This document shows positions 12,620 through 24,308 of a DNA stretch of 64,000 nucleotides, in pieces. The notes under the pieces were generated by a model, which was given only the letters and a program-made list of their open reading frames with translations, was not told the origin of the DNA and ran no database searches. How positions within the stretch are numbered: the stretch's first letter is position 1; each line of letters begins with the position of its first letter. Made by a program: the position numbers and the translations under genes. Source of the DNA: Voacanga thouarsii (Eukaryota; Streptophyta; Magnoliopsida; Gentianales; Apocynaceae); NCBI GenBank assembly GCA_026120185.1, contig JANUWF010003366.1:1674001-1738000 (forward strand), in the 5' to 3' direction.

Positions 12620-15600
12620 AAATTGAAGCATGAATATATGTATGATTGTGAAGGAGATGGGATTTATGCATGGAAGGATTATCTTAGATGATTATATAAT
12701 AATTTGAGGTTGATGCATGTCATAGGTAGTATTTGTGATGAAGTATGCTAGAGATTATGTCACCTTTGGTGAATAGGATTTATATTCATGTTGGATTATT
12801 GAAGCCATGATCATATTTATGCTAGTAAGGGTTAGATCATATTTTGATAAATTGAGATCTATGCTTGTATGCATGATTTGGATGATTTGATGAATTGAAG
12901 GGTTGTATATGTTCATGATTGTGGTTAGCTATAGGAATATGATCATGATCTAGTTGTCCCTAAGCTAAATTTCATTTCATTAATAAAATATTTAACAATA
13001 TGATTTTTCTAGTAAAATTTTGAAAACCATGGGAAAATGTGGAGTTGGTCTTTTATATAAAATAGTGATATTTTAGTCAAATAAATAATAGTTTTTGCTA
13101 GAAAAATAAAATATATAGATATTATAATATCAAATAAAGTATTTTGTGAAAATAATCATAATAGGTAAAATATTTATTATTAAAATTTAATTATTATCTT
13201 TCAATCAAACCTATTAAAATTTATTTATTATTTTTCAAGAAAGGCTCATTAAAATTTATTTTCAACTAATTTTAACTATCAATTATTTTCTAGCAATTAA
13301 TTATTAATAAATTAGTATTTTACCTAGTACCACCTAGGACTTTTCATCAAATAAACTCTAAATTATTTTAACAAGATTTAAACCTTCAACGTATTGTACC
13401 TAATTTTCCAAACTCTCGTTATTTTAATATCAAACTAGATTTATTTTATAAACCCCTTTTATTTATTATCGAGCCTTAAAGCTTGGGACACTAGGGACAT
13501 GATTGTAGTAAGTTGAGTTAGTTTTATTTGTGAAAGTGAATCTTGGCTTGAGTTTGATTGTGGTTTGTATTTACCCTATGCGGGGTTAGGTCATCTGTTG
13601 GAGACCTTTGTTGTGGACAAGGATCAGGTAAGCTCCTGCATAAAACCTGTTTGATGAAAAATGATTTTTTTTTTATGGCAAGCCAAATGTAGAGTGCATG
13701 GTCACTCATTTCTGTAAAGGCAATTGAGGATTATTTCAATTCTCATTTCAGACAAATAAATTATTTGCAAATCAAGGGGCGGTTTTACTCAAAACCTAAA
13801 ACTCTTTCTAAAACCAGTTTTGCCCCAGACTTTGGAAAACCTTAATTGCCATTTTCAAGTGGAACTGTGTTTTGTTCATTTTCTCCCCAAGTGGGATATG
13901 TTACGTTAAGTACTCAATGGGGGTAGACTGGTAGTGCTAGTTCTGAAGAGCAAGAGTGAGTCTTTTGGCAGGAGGCCTCCTCCAGAAGATGAACTCAACT
14001 TAGAGAAATGTCAGCACTACTTAGTCATGTCAGTCTGAGCTAGCAGTTTTTATTTCAGTTAAGTGACTATGTTTTGCCAGAATGGACACCCGGTTGTTGT
14101 TTGGGTATAGAGAAGGAGGAGTATCTTGCCCGGTAGGCCGATCACCTACCTTTAGTCAGTTTGCACAAAGTGTCGGCATTCTGACCGGCAGTATGCACAA
14201 AGTGTCGGCATACTGACCATCCGGTTATGGGGCCCAACGTGTGGTAACCCATAATCCTTTCTTTCGAGTGGTTGATCTTATAAATTATGTATGGCTGGAA
14301 AAGCTAAAACGCCACTCTTGCTTTTGACTAATGTTTATTGCTTGCCAATATTTCTCTTATAAAGTTTTTATACTCTGCATCCACGAACTATTTCCACTGA
14401 ACACCCAAAGCACACACGGACTTACTGAGATTTCTGTCTCATCACCTTTTTACCATGATTTCAGGTCGATCCTGCTGTGGGGATGAGTAGCTTGTGTTAT
14501 CTGCCTTGGAAGAGAACGTTGTCTTTTATTTTTATGTATTGCTTTGGGGAGTTGAGAGTGGATGATTTTATTTATGGATTTGTTTTTCTTTTGGGAATTC
14601 ATGGTTTTATTCGTGGATTTATTCTTGGGTTGTAATAAATTTTAAGTTAAATTATTATTTTCATTTCGCTATTTTAATTGTGTGACCTAGTTATAAAGAC
14701 CCCTTGTCCTTTGGATAGGGCGACATCCCCGGCCCTGGCGGGCCTAGGTAGCGGGGTGTTACAGATTGTGTATTGAAAATAGTTCCAATTGATACACATC
14801 TAGAGTAGTGGGTTTCTGGTACAAGTACTATTGTGTTCGGGCCAGAATTAATTCTGGAGGGAGTTGACACTAATTTCGTACTCTAAACCGAATGAGATAT
14901 TGTATGGTGAAAGGAGTTAATTGCACTGAAGTTTGTTATTGAAGGGTTCATGTCAAGCCATTTCACTTCCTGGACTCTTGGGTGGTCATGATGTATTGCT
15001 AGATACCGCTCATGATCTGGGAATATGAGTTTATTAATTGATGAATTAATAAATCAATCCTGATTAGAATTAATAGGATTAATTCTAATTAATTATGGAT
15101 TATTAATCTAAAAAACGTTTGGATTAATTTATGTTCACAACCAATTAATTAGGAAACCTAATAGGCCACACACAATAGAGGATTATATACTCAAGATATT
15201 ATTTGATAACATAGTAGGGTTAATTGAGAGAAGGAGAAGTTGTTATGGATAAATTATAATTAGTTATAATTTATTGTCCAAATTGTAATTGTAAGAACTT
15301 GATGTTTCTAATTACAATTAGAAAATTATAATAGGATTAGAATTCTCAATTTTAGCAGGGTTTTTCGGTTATATGTATGATATAATCGAAACTCTAGTTG
15401 AAGTTGGATTAATGGACAATCTAGGCAATACACAACCTTCTCTCTTCTCTCTCTATCTCGATTGTTCTTGTGGAAACAACCCTAGCCGCCATCTTTTTCT
15501 GCTAGCACAGGAAATTTTGGTGCTTGAGTATTCATTTGTGTGGATTACTGTTAGAGATAATCACACACTGTGATTATAGTGGTTAGATGTTCAACTCTTA

Positions 15601-16170
15601 TGAAGTTGGATCAAGAGGATTGCTGAATCGCGCCTCAACTTGAAGAAGATTTGTTCTTCGGACGATCAAACAAGGTAAAAAGCTGTTACCTTTGATCTAT
15701 TTTTGCATTGTTTTCCACACATATGTGGGTCCTGGGATAGTATCTCGTCTTATTTTTCGCTGCGCCGTATATGATACAAGCCTGAGATACCCAACAACCA
15801 CTACTACAGGTGTTGTTCTACATATTCAAAATACGCTTATATCATGAAGTGAGTGGACTACTCACTGGATAAAGGTAAGCCATTCCCCATTTGGAATTCA
15901 TAACACAATAACTTAGACATGATGAGATTCCCATTCTCATCAATCGGTTAAGAACAAATGTTTATTTGTTAAGTAACCTGTGATCCATACCTTACTGTGA
16001 AAGGCCACCATTCACATGGACCACTTACTTAAACACAATAGGTCTTTTCCAAACGTAATTGTGCATAAATAAAATGTAAATTCACAAGAAAATCCCAAAG
16101 ATAAATTCTTTTATTAAAATATTTAAAATTTACAATAGAAACCTAGTCTAAGAGGGTATATTTTCCAACA

Positions 16171-17682
16171 ATTTGAAGAGGAAGCATGATGAGTGGAAAG
16201 AATTTGTATCTTTGTTTTGTGTTTGGAGTTTTTAGGTGTTATTTCCCCCAACAATAAGGAAAATATTTTCCATCTTAAGTGTGGGTGAGTGAGTCATGTC
16301 TTTATTTACTTTCTTAAGATTTTTAGTTTGTTTTCTTTTATTTATGTATATTTTTCTTTTCTTATTATTTTTTTTGTAGGTCAGAATAAAGTCCTCTTGG
16401 ACAAGCTCTCCTCTTTATTTTCAGTTTTGATATCTATTGACACTTTATTGTACTTGGGGAGTATTTTTTAAACCTTCTACCTCCTTTATCATTTTTTTTG
16501 GGTTCCTTTGGAGATGTTTTCTTGCGTTAATATGAGGATATTGTCCAGTTTAAATGTGGGGGAGTGGTTTAGTAATATTTTTTGTTCAAGTTTTTATCAA
16601 TGATCTTGGTGTTTTCTTGGTATAATCTTGATGTTTTCTTGGTACCAAACAATTGAAAAATTTGAAAAAAATTTGAAAGTTCGGAGATTTTGGAGCTAAA
16701 TTGAGCTTATTTGTCTATAATGGAGTTGTGATTTCCTTTATAACTTTCGATACGGATTTTTGTCATTCGTTATGGTTGATTTTATTTAAAAATTAAATTT
16801 GTGTATTAAGTTAGATTTTGCTAAGTTTTGAGAATTTAAGTTAACCTTGGTTGTATTTGATAATTGAGGTTTGTTTTATTCTTTGAGTTTGAATATGGAT
16901 GATATGATGAAATATGGGAAGAGTTGTTGACTAATTCTTGTATTATAGATTTAAAATTTGCTTGACTTTGAGTTGTGAATAAAGGAATGTGAGGAAAAAA
17001 TTTTGAGTGAAAAGGAAAGAATGGAGTTGAAAAAAATTGCTTTCACCTGATGAGAAAAACAAAAGAGAGAGGGAGACCTTTTGCTGAAAAGAGGGCTAAT
17101 ACGGTGAGTGGAAGAGAAGAAAAAAAGAAGTATCACACTCTTTTGAGGCTATCCCGAAGGCAAGAAGGTAAGGAAAGAAAGAAGAAAGAAAAGAAAATGC
17201 TGAAAAAAAATGATGACTATAAGGGAGCCAATATGGTGTGTGAAAAGAATTCCATGCACTTGAGGTTATCAATTCCCTGAGACATTGAAAAAAAAAGAGT
17301 TGAGTGTTTTCCTTATTTCACTAACTTGAGTTATGTAAATTTGATTTTATAATGCTGGAATTGATTAAATGGCTTAACTTATATGATTTATGATATCTAT
17401 GTTTTTGCTTGAGGAGTAGGATGATTTTCTTGTACTAGATATAAGCTTGTTTAACTTAACTTTGATGGCCTTGGGATTGTTTGATTTAATACATGAGTTT
17501 ACAAGGTTTTGAAAGGGTTAAGTGAATGACAAGTTTGTGCTTGAGGATGGAAGAAGATTATTTCTTTATTATGGATGAATTTGCTAAGGAAAAGTTGAAA
17601 ATTTATTTTGTCTTCAGCCATATACTTAGTGTTTTAATTCTTGTTTTGCTTGAGGACAAGCAAATGTTCAAGTGTGGGGGTA
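16171..17682 (+). other. Internal 3' non-coding region of the Athila/Tat-like element
   Basis: I see no supportable gene here. The T-rich sequence contains several AAGTGTGGG or TAAATGTGGGGGAGTGG tracts (near 16276 and 16550), typical of the region before the PPT in Athila/Tat elements. Short open frames are low-complexity Lys-, Phe- or Ser-rich and lack recognisable domains. Confidence 0.5.
17671..17682 (+). promoter_or_regulatory. Polypurine tract of the Athila/Tat-like element
   Basis: AGTGTGGGGGTA lies just before the LTR start TGTGATAGGGGC. This is the usual plus-strand primer position. Confidence 0.55.
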
Positions 17683-17860
17683 TGTGATAGGGGCTAAAAT
17701 CACTATTATTTTTTTTATTTATTTGAGGTTGTTTTGAGATACATTTATTGTAATAACTAGGTATATTCCTTCATATTTGACATTTTACTTGTAAAAAAGA
17801 TTTTTGGTAAATTTGTGCAGATTTGAATTAAAATTGAGCACAAAATGAATAATTCCAGAA

Positions 17861-18109
17861 TGTACCTGGTGCCAGGCTCAGCCAATGGACCAGGCGCTGG
17901 GTCTATTCTGGTCCAGTAGCAAAAATTGAGCCAACGCTCAGGGGAAAACTAGAATAGACCTGGCACTAGGTCTGGCATGTGTACCTGGCGCCAGGTCCAT
18001 TCTGTCTGCAGACAAAAAATAGAGCCAAACTCCAGAAAAAGAACAGAGTGCGCCTGGCGCTAGGTGGGTTGAAGGTACTGGAGCCAGGTATGCTCTGGAA
18101 AGCAAATAT
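17861..18109 (+). repeat. 94-bp tandem repeat with CCTGGCGCCAGG-like palindromes
   Basis: About 2.6 units have a period of 93-94 bp. Each unit holds two near-palindromes of CCTGGCGCCAGG type about 25 bp apart: 17865 and 17890, 17959 and 17984, 18053 and 18077. The best copy, at 17984-17995, is perfect. The array ends where S2 inserted. Confidence 0.8.
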
Positions 18110-18357
18110 TGTGAAACCCCAACTAAAGCCAACCTTAGAGTAAGGGGGTTGAGATGCATATCATATTTTCTTGCATGCATAAAAATATTTTTATATGATT
18201 TTATGTACCTTGGATATGTGATTTGTAGTCTAGATGGCTTAATTGTGGTTGTTGAGTAAGAAGGGTAAAATGGTAATTTTTTCTTGAGGTGAGAATAGGG
18301 AGATAGCTTGAAGATTAAATAGGAAAAATATTTGGGAAAGAAAATAAGAACAAGAGT

Positions 18358-18420
18358 TGTTGTGGTTTAGTGGTTAGAGCTTTGGAATTAATTCTTGAGG
18401 TCTTGTGTTCAAATTCCATC
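18358..18420 (+). other. tRNA-like module (box A/box B) in S2
   Basis: Box-A-like TGGTTTAGTGGTT lies at 18363-18375 and box-B-like GTGTTCAAATTCC at 18405-18417. It is at the same position in the LTR as in S1, S3 and G1. Confidence 0.5.
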
Positions 18421-20008
18421 ATTGGAACTTTAGCATGATTAAGTTTTATTTTTGTGTAGGAAGGTTATATTTCGGCTCTTGCATGATTTAGGGAAGAGTA
18501 GGAGTGTTGTCCTAGGGGAGACATGATAGGAATGTCCTAATCCTACTCTTGTGCCCTACAAAAACTTCTAAGGGATTCATACCCTTTTTAAGCTCTATCT
18601 TTCCTTAATTCTTAGACAATTAGGTTGTTTGATTTATTCAAGCCAATTTTATTCTAGAAAAATTTCAGCAAAGTGCTGTGGCTTTGAAGGTTTCGAAAGT
18701 GTCCATATGAGTCATCTTGTTGGCCAAAAATGGGGAGGACTTTTGGAAGGTTCCCAAGAGAATTAATCTCCATGGTTGAACCTTCAAAACTCCAACCTAG
18801 CTGTGGACATTTTCTTCATATTGTAAACTGAAATTTGTCCAGCCTCTTGATTAGTCCAAGTGTCGAAAATTTCAGCCATCTCTCCCTCTCAAATTTTGCC
18901 AGAACAATGATCAATTCACTCAGCTTGAAGACTGAAAATCCCAGCCAAAACTGAGCTACACAAAAACTGAGCTACACAAAAACTGTGCAAACCAGGAAAT
19001 TTTCTGGACAATTTTCGCAGCATTGGTGAGCCAAAACCAAGCTATTTCTTCCAGTATTTCACCCATCAACTCAACCTCGTTTTTCCTCCATAAAGAAAGC
19101 TAGAAACCAGCCTTGAAGGACCTTTGAATGGCCCTTAAAATCTTCTGCAAACTGACTAGAAAATGGCAGAAAAATTTGCCCAGAAATTTCCAACAAACTT
19201 GCGAAAATCTGTTCAGGATTTCCAGCTTTGTTCCTTCTTCAGCCTTGCCCGAAACTTCCACCATTTTTCTGTACAAATTCCTCTTGAACAGCCATGAACT
19301 AAACTTCATCATCTTCCCCAGCATGCTGCTCAAAAACCACTCCTATGACTGTCCTAAAATATCTCCATCAATCACTCCAATCAAACCATTGATTGAAGTC
19401 CAAAATTTCAGCAATTTATTTCAGCAACCTTCCATGAATTAAACCTCAAACAACCAGAAAATTCCTTCACTCTTGTACATCATATTTTCAGCCACTCTAA
19501 AGCTTCTTCAACCATCATTCATCTCAGCAAAAATCACAGACAAACAGCCGGCCATTGAAGCTTCCAAAAGCTCTCTGTTGACCAAGATCTTCTTACCATA
19601 TTTTGTTTCCAAAATTGATTTCCTAAAATATTCTTTTTGGATTTCAAATAGCCAGCTTTCCTTTTCCTCTCAAACCAGAAAATTTAATTGCCAAAACCCT
19701 CTCAAACAATTCGGCCGCCCTATTCCCACAGATTTTGGCCAGTTTCAATCAAATTCTCTCCAAACCAAAAACACCTACTAGCATTCTCACACCTAAGACC
19801 ACTCTAAACCTCTCAAATCTTCCCCAAAAACTCCAGATCACACCTACTCAACCCCTTGAAACCACTTCTGCAATTTTTAACATCAAATACTGAAATCAAA
19901 GTCTCTCTTTTGGATAAAAAATCAGAATTTTCTTGAAGGCTCAAGAACACCTTCAAGGTAAGCAAGATCAATCATCTCCATCTTCACTCATCTTCAACTC
20001 CTAATGGA

Positions 20009-20014
20009 TATATG

Positions 20015-20066
<52 letters not shown>
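20009..20066 (+). repeat. Compound (TA)n-(CA)n-(TA)n microsatellite in S2
   Basis: About 13 CA units (20026-20051) are flanked on both sides by TA runs. A (CT)n tract follows at 20094-20122. Confidence 0.92.
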
Positions 20067-20093
20067 CTAATGAACTCTCTTTTTCTCTTTTCC

Positions 20094-20122
20094 CCTCTCT
20101 CTCTCTCTCCCTCTCTCTCTCT
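20094..20122 (+). repeat. (CT)n tract in S2
   Basis: An imperfect CT run directly before TTGGCCAAA. It is equivalent to the CT tracts of the other Tekay LTRs. Confidence 0.88.
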
Positions 20123-22619
20123 TGGCCAAATGGTTACCTCAACCATGGCCATATCTCCTTCTTCTCTCTTGGTGTATCAAGTCTCCTAAGAGTAAAGATT
20201 CCTTCGAAACTACTCCAAGGTAGTCATCCATCAAGTAAGCCTCTTCAACCTTCTCTTTAAATTCTAGATTCATGTCTCTAGGATGATGTTGGAAGGAGAT
20301 GGATTATGATTAGGGCTCGAGCATGTGTTGTTGTGATGGAGTTGAGATTGAAGCATGAATAAATGTGTGTATATGATGGAGATGGGATTGATGCATGAGT
20401 TGATTGTCTTGGTTGAATTTTATGGTTTTTAGGATTTTATTGCATGCTCTTCATGTCGTGAGTAGTATGATTGAATAAGCATGTTAGAGATTATATCACC
20501 TTTGGTGAATAGGGTTTATGTTCATGTATTCTTGTTAAGGCTGTGATTATGGTTGTTAGTAGAGTTTGGATCATATCTTGGTAAATTTAGATCTATGCTT
20601 TTATTCATGATTTGGATGTTTTGTTGATTGGTGTATAATGTATGTTCATGATTATGGATAGCAATAGAAATTATTATCATGACCTTGTTGTCCCTAAGCT
20701 AATTTTATTCCATCAATAAAATGATTATTACTATAATTTCTTCTAGTAAATTTCGAAAACCCTAGGAAAATGTGGATTTAGTCTCTTATATAAAATAATG
20801 ATATTTTAGTCAAATAAATGATGGCTTTTATTTAAGAAATAAAATATATAAATATTATATAAAATAAAATATATAGAAAATAATAATAAAGCCTTTTATA
20901 TAAATATTCATAATAAGTAAAATATTAATTTTGTACGTCTTATATTCAAAACTACTATTAAAATTTATTTATTATCTTTCAATCGAAACCATTAAAATTC
21001 ACTTACAACTAATTTTAGTTACCAATTATTTTCTAACAATTAATTATTAATAGATTATTATTTTACATAATACCACCTAGGACCCTTCATCAAATAAACT
21101 CTAATTTATTTATAGCAAGATTTAAACCTTCAAATTATTAGTACCTATTCCCCAAAACCTTAATTATTTTAATACCAAACTAGACTTATCTTATAAACCC
21201 TTTATTTATTATCTAGCCTTAAAGCTTGGGACTCTAGGATCATAATTGTAGTAAGTTGAGCTAGGATTATTTGTGAAAGTGAATTTTAGCTTGAGTTTAA
21301 TTATGGCTTATATTTACCCCAGGCAGGGTTAGGTCAGTTGTTGGAGACCTTTATTTTATTTCGAGCAAAGGATCAGGTAAGTTCCTGCATAAAACCTGTT
21401 TGATGCAAAATGATTACTATGGCAAGCCAAATGTAGAGGTCGTGAACACTCACTTCTGTAAAGGCAATTGAGGATTATCTCCTTTCTCGTTTTAGGCAAA
21501 CAAATTATTTGAAAATCAAGGGGCAGTTTTACTTAAACCCTAAAGCTCTTTCTAAAATCAGATTTGCCCAAACTTTGGAAATCCTTAATTGCCATTTTCA
21601 AGTGGAACTATGTTTTATTCATTTTTCACCAAGTGGAATAAATTACGTTGAGTACTCAATAAGGGTGGATTGCTAGGACTAGTCTTTGATGGGTTAGGGT
21701 AAGTCTCTCAGTAGGTGGCCACCTCTGAGGGGTAAGTCCTCCCTGGATAAGATGTCAGTTCAGTAGGTCGTGACGGTCCGAGCTAGAAAGTTTTAGTCAA
21801 GTGAACTGTGTGTTGCCGGAATGGACAACCGATTTTGTTTGGGTGTAGAGAAGGAGGAGTATCTCACCCGGTATGCCGATCACCTACTTTTGTCAGTCTG
21901 CACAAAGTGTGGCATTCTGACTATTGCATGGTTATGGGGCCCAACGTGTGGTAACCTATGACCACTTTTTGAGTGGTTGATTTTATTGAACATGTATGGT
22001 TGAAAAAGCTAAAACACCACTCTTAATTTTGACTATTGTTTATTGCTTGCCAGTATTTCTCTTATGAAGATTTTACATCTTGCATTCATTAACTGTTTTT
22101 ACTGGACACTCAAAGCACACATAGACTTACTGAGATTTTTTTTATCTCATCACCCTTTTTACCATGATTTCAGGTCGATCCTGCTGTGGGGATGGTGCTA
22201 GTTATTGCCTGCCTTGGATGGTTTTCTGATATTCTTTTTGTGTAATGCTTTGGGAGTTGAGAGTGAACAATTTCTATTTTGGATTTGTTTTTGAATTCTT
22301 GGATCGTAATAAGTTTTAAGTTTTCAGTATTATTTTATTTCTATTATTCTGATTGTGTGACCTAGTTATAATGTGAAACCCCAGTCGGAACCAACCTTAG
22401 AGTAAATGGGTTGGGATGCATATCATACTTTATTGCATGATTAAATATATTTTTAGATGATTTTATGTGCTTTGGATTTGGGTTTTATAGTCTAGAAGGC
22501 TTGATTATGGTTATTGAGTAAGAAGGGCAAAATGATAATTTTTGCCTGAGGAAAAAATAGGGAGATAACTTGAGGATTAAATAGGAAAAATATTTTAGAG
22601 AGAAAATAAGAACAAGAGT

Positions 22620-22682
22620 TGTTGTGGTGTAGTGGTTAGAGCTTTGGAATTAATTCTTGAGGTCTTGGGTTCAAATTCCATT
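22620..22682 (+). other. tRNA-like module (box A/box B) in S3
   Basis: TGGTGTAGTGGTT (22625-22637) and GGGTTCAAATTCC (22667-22679) are the best-preserved box A and box B pair of the five copies. The acceptor stem is not complementary. Confidence 0.55.
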
Positions 22683-24271
22683 ATTGGAGCTTTAGCATGA
22701 TTAAATGTTATTTTTGTTTGGGAAGGTTATTTTTTCGGCCTTAAGTGCTTTAGAGTACAGTAGAGGTGTTGTCCTAGGAGAGACATGATAGGAGTACTCT
22801 AATCCTATTCTTGTGCCCTACATAAAAATTCCTAAGGGAATTCATCCCTTCTTGATCCTTAATTTTTCCTACTTCTCAATTCATTAGGTTGGTCAATTTG
22901 TTCTAGCCAATTTCATTCAAAAAAATTCAGTAAAGTGCTGTGGCTTTGAAGGTTTAAAATGTCTAAGGAAAAGATATCTTATGGTCTGAAAATGTGGAAG
23001 AGTTGGGGAAGGTTCCAAGAGAATTAATTCCCTTTTATGAAGTGTTCAGGAATTTTTTTTTCCAGCTTCTTGTGCATGCAAATAGTCAAAATTCTCAGCC
23101 ATTATTTCCTTCCAAATGCTACCAGAAAATGGCCCTCTTGATCAACTTGAAACCTGGAATTTTCTGGCCAATTACGGACTGCACAAATGCTGTGCAAAAC
23201 CAGAAAATTTTCTGGGCAAAATCGCAGCATAGGTGAGTTCAAACCAAGCTGTTTTCTTCCAAATTTTCTCCAGCTCCTTAGCCACGTTTTTCCTCCATGA
23301 AGAAGGTTGGAAACCAGCCTTGAAAGACCTTTGAATACCCCCTCAAACCCTTTGCAAACTAACTGAACAATGGCAGAAAAATCTGCCCAGAATTTTCCTT
23401 CAACTTGCGAAATCACTGAACACAATTTTCAGCTTTGTTCTCCTTCAGCCTTGTCCGAAACCTTCACCATTTTTCTGCACAAACTTCTCTTGAACAGCCA
23501 TAAACTGAACTCCATTGTCTTCTCCAACATTCTGCATGAAAATTAGTCATGGCTGCCTGAAAATATCTCCAACAAATCACTGCAATCATGCCTTGATTGG
23601 ATACCAAAATTCCAGCAAACTTAATTTAACAACCTTCCATAAAATGTCCCTCAAACAACCAGACATTCGCTTCACCATTACACTCCTTCTTTTCGGCCAC
23701 CATTAGCCTTCTTCAACCAACTTTCATCCAGCCGAATCATAGAGCAATCAGTCGGCCATAGCAGTTTCAAAAAGCTCTCCATTGATCAAAATATTCTTGC
23801 TATATTTTGTTTCCAAATTTGATTTCCAAAAATATTCTTTTAGGATTTCAACAACCAGCCTTTCCTTTTCCTTTCAAACAAAAAAAAAATCATCTTTCAA
23901 AACCTCTCAAAACAATTCAGTCACTCTCTCCCTCAGAATTTCGGCCAGCATTAACCAAAATTCCTCCATTCTCTTCAACCTTCAAGCACACATAGAACAC
24001 CAAGAACACCTACTCCTTTCTTTTGCCTAATACCTCTCCAAACCACTTCAAACTTCTTCCAAAAATTCCAGATTTCATCTACTCACTGTTGTGAGTCCAT
24101 CCATACCATTTTTAACATCAAACTTCAAAATCCAACTTGCTCTTTTGGATAAAAAATCAGAAATTTTGTGAATGCTCAAGAACACCTTCAAGGTAGGTTT
24201 GTTCAAACAACTTCATTTTCACTAATCTTTGATCTCTAATGAATATATATAAATAAGAATGCTAATGGACT

Positions 24272-24276
<5 letters not shown>

Positions 24277-24305
<29 letters not shown>
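24277..24305 (+). repeat. (TC)n tract in S3
   Basis: About 14 TC units, directly before TTGGCCGG, at the conserved CT position of the LTR family. Confidence 0.9.

Positions 24306-24308
<3 letters not shown>

Larger units (their letters stand above)
10402..14763 (+). repeat. S1: 4.36-kb solo LTR of a Tekay-like gypsy element
   Basis: It starts TGTGAAACCCCAGTC and ends GGCGGGCCTAGGTAGCGGGG-TGTTACA. It is homologous along its length to S2, S3 and, more distantly, to the LTRs of G1. Perfect 5-bp TSDs GATTG lie at 10397-10401 and 14764-14768, and removing the insert restores E2. No PBS, PPT or coding domain is present. Short frames inside it are not conserved as proteins and I do not treat them as genes. 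It contains a tRNA-like module near its 5' end, a (TC)n tract and an (AT)n tract. Confidence 0.93.
9716..15796 (+). repeat. E2: solo LTR of the E family in the C1 LTR, itself split by S1
   Basis: The pieces are 9716-10401 and 14769-15796, about 1.71 kb together. It starts TGTTGGTGTTGTGCC and ends GATACCCAACA, homologous to E1. The flanks are perfect 5-bp TSDs, ACCAC at 9711-9715 and at 15797-15801. There is no internal region, so it is a solo LTR. Confidence 0.92.
1..16170 (-). mobile_element. C1: Ty1/copia retrotransposon of family C, degraded and nested, left end outside the window
   Basis: The minus-strand order, read from right to left, is 5' LTR, initiator-Met PBS, leader, gag, protease, integrase, RT, RNase H, PPT and 3' LTR. 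This is the Ty1/copia order. The element carries solo LTR E1 in its RT/RH region and solo LTR E2 in its 5' LTR. Without the inserts the visible part is about 8.4 kb. The 3' LTR begins before base 1, so the left TSD cannot be read. The right end at 16170 abuts the internal region of an Athila/Tat-like element, so C1 is inferred to have inserted there. Stops and frameshifts occur in every domain, so it is non-functional. Confidence 0.9.
8290..16170 (-). repeat. C1 5' LTR, interrupted by solo LTR E2
   Basis: The LTR pieces are 8290-9715 and 15802-16170, about 1.8 kb in all. In element orientation it starts TGTTGGAAAATATACC (right end) and ends CTTCA next to the PBS. The pieces rejoin exactly when E2 and one copy of its TSD are removed. 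It matches the 3' LTR at 1-858 with many substitutions, indicating an old insertion. Confidence 0.88.

Noticed and set aside
20004..20260. Frames across the CA/TA/CT microsatellites of S2
   Set aside because: Low-complexity translation of simple repeats.
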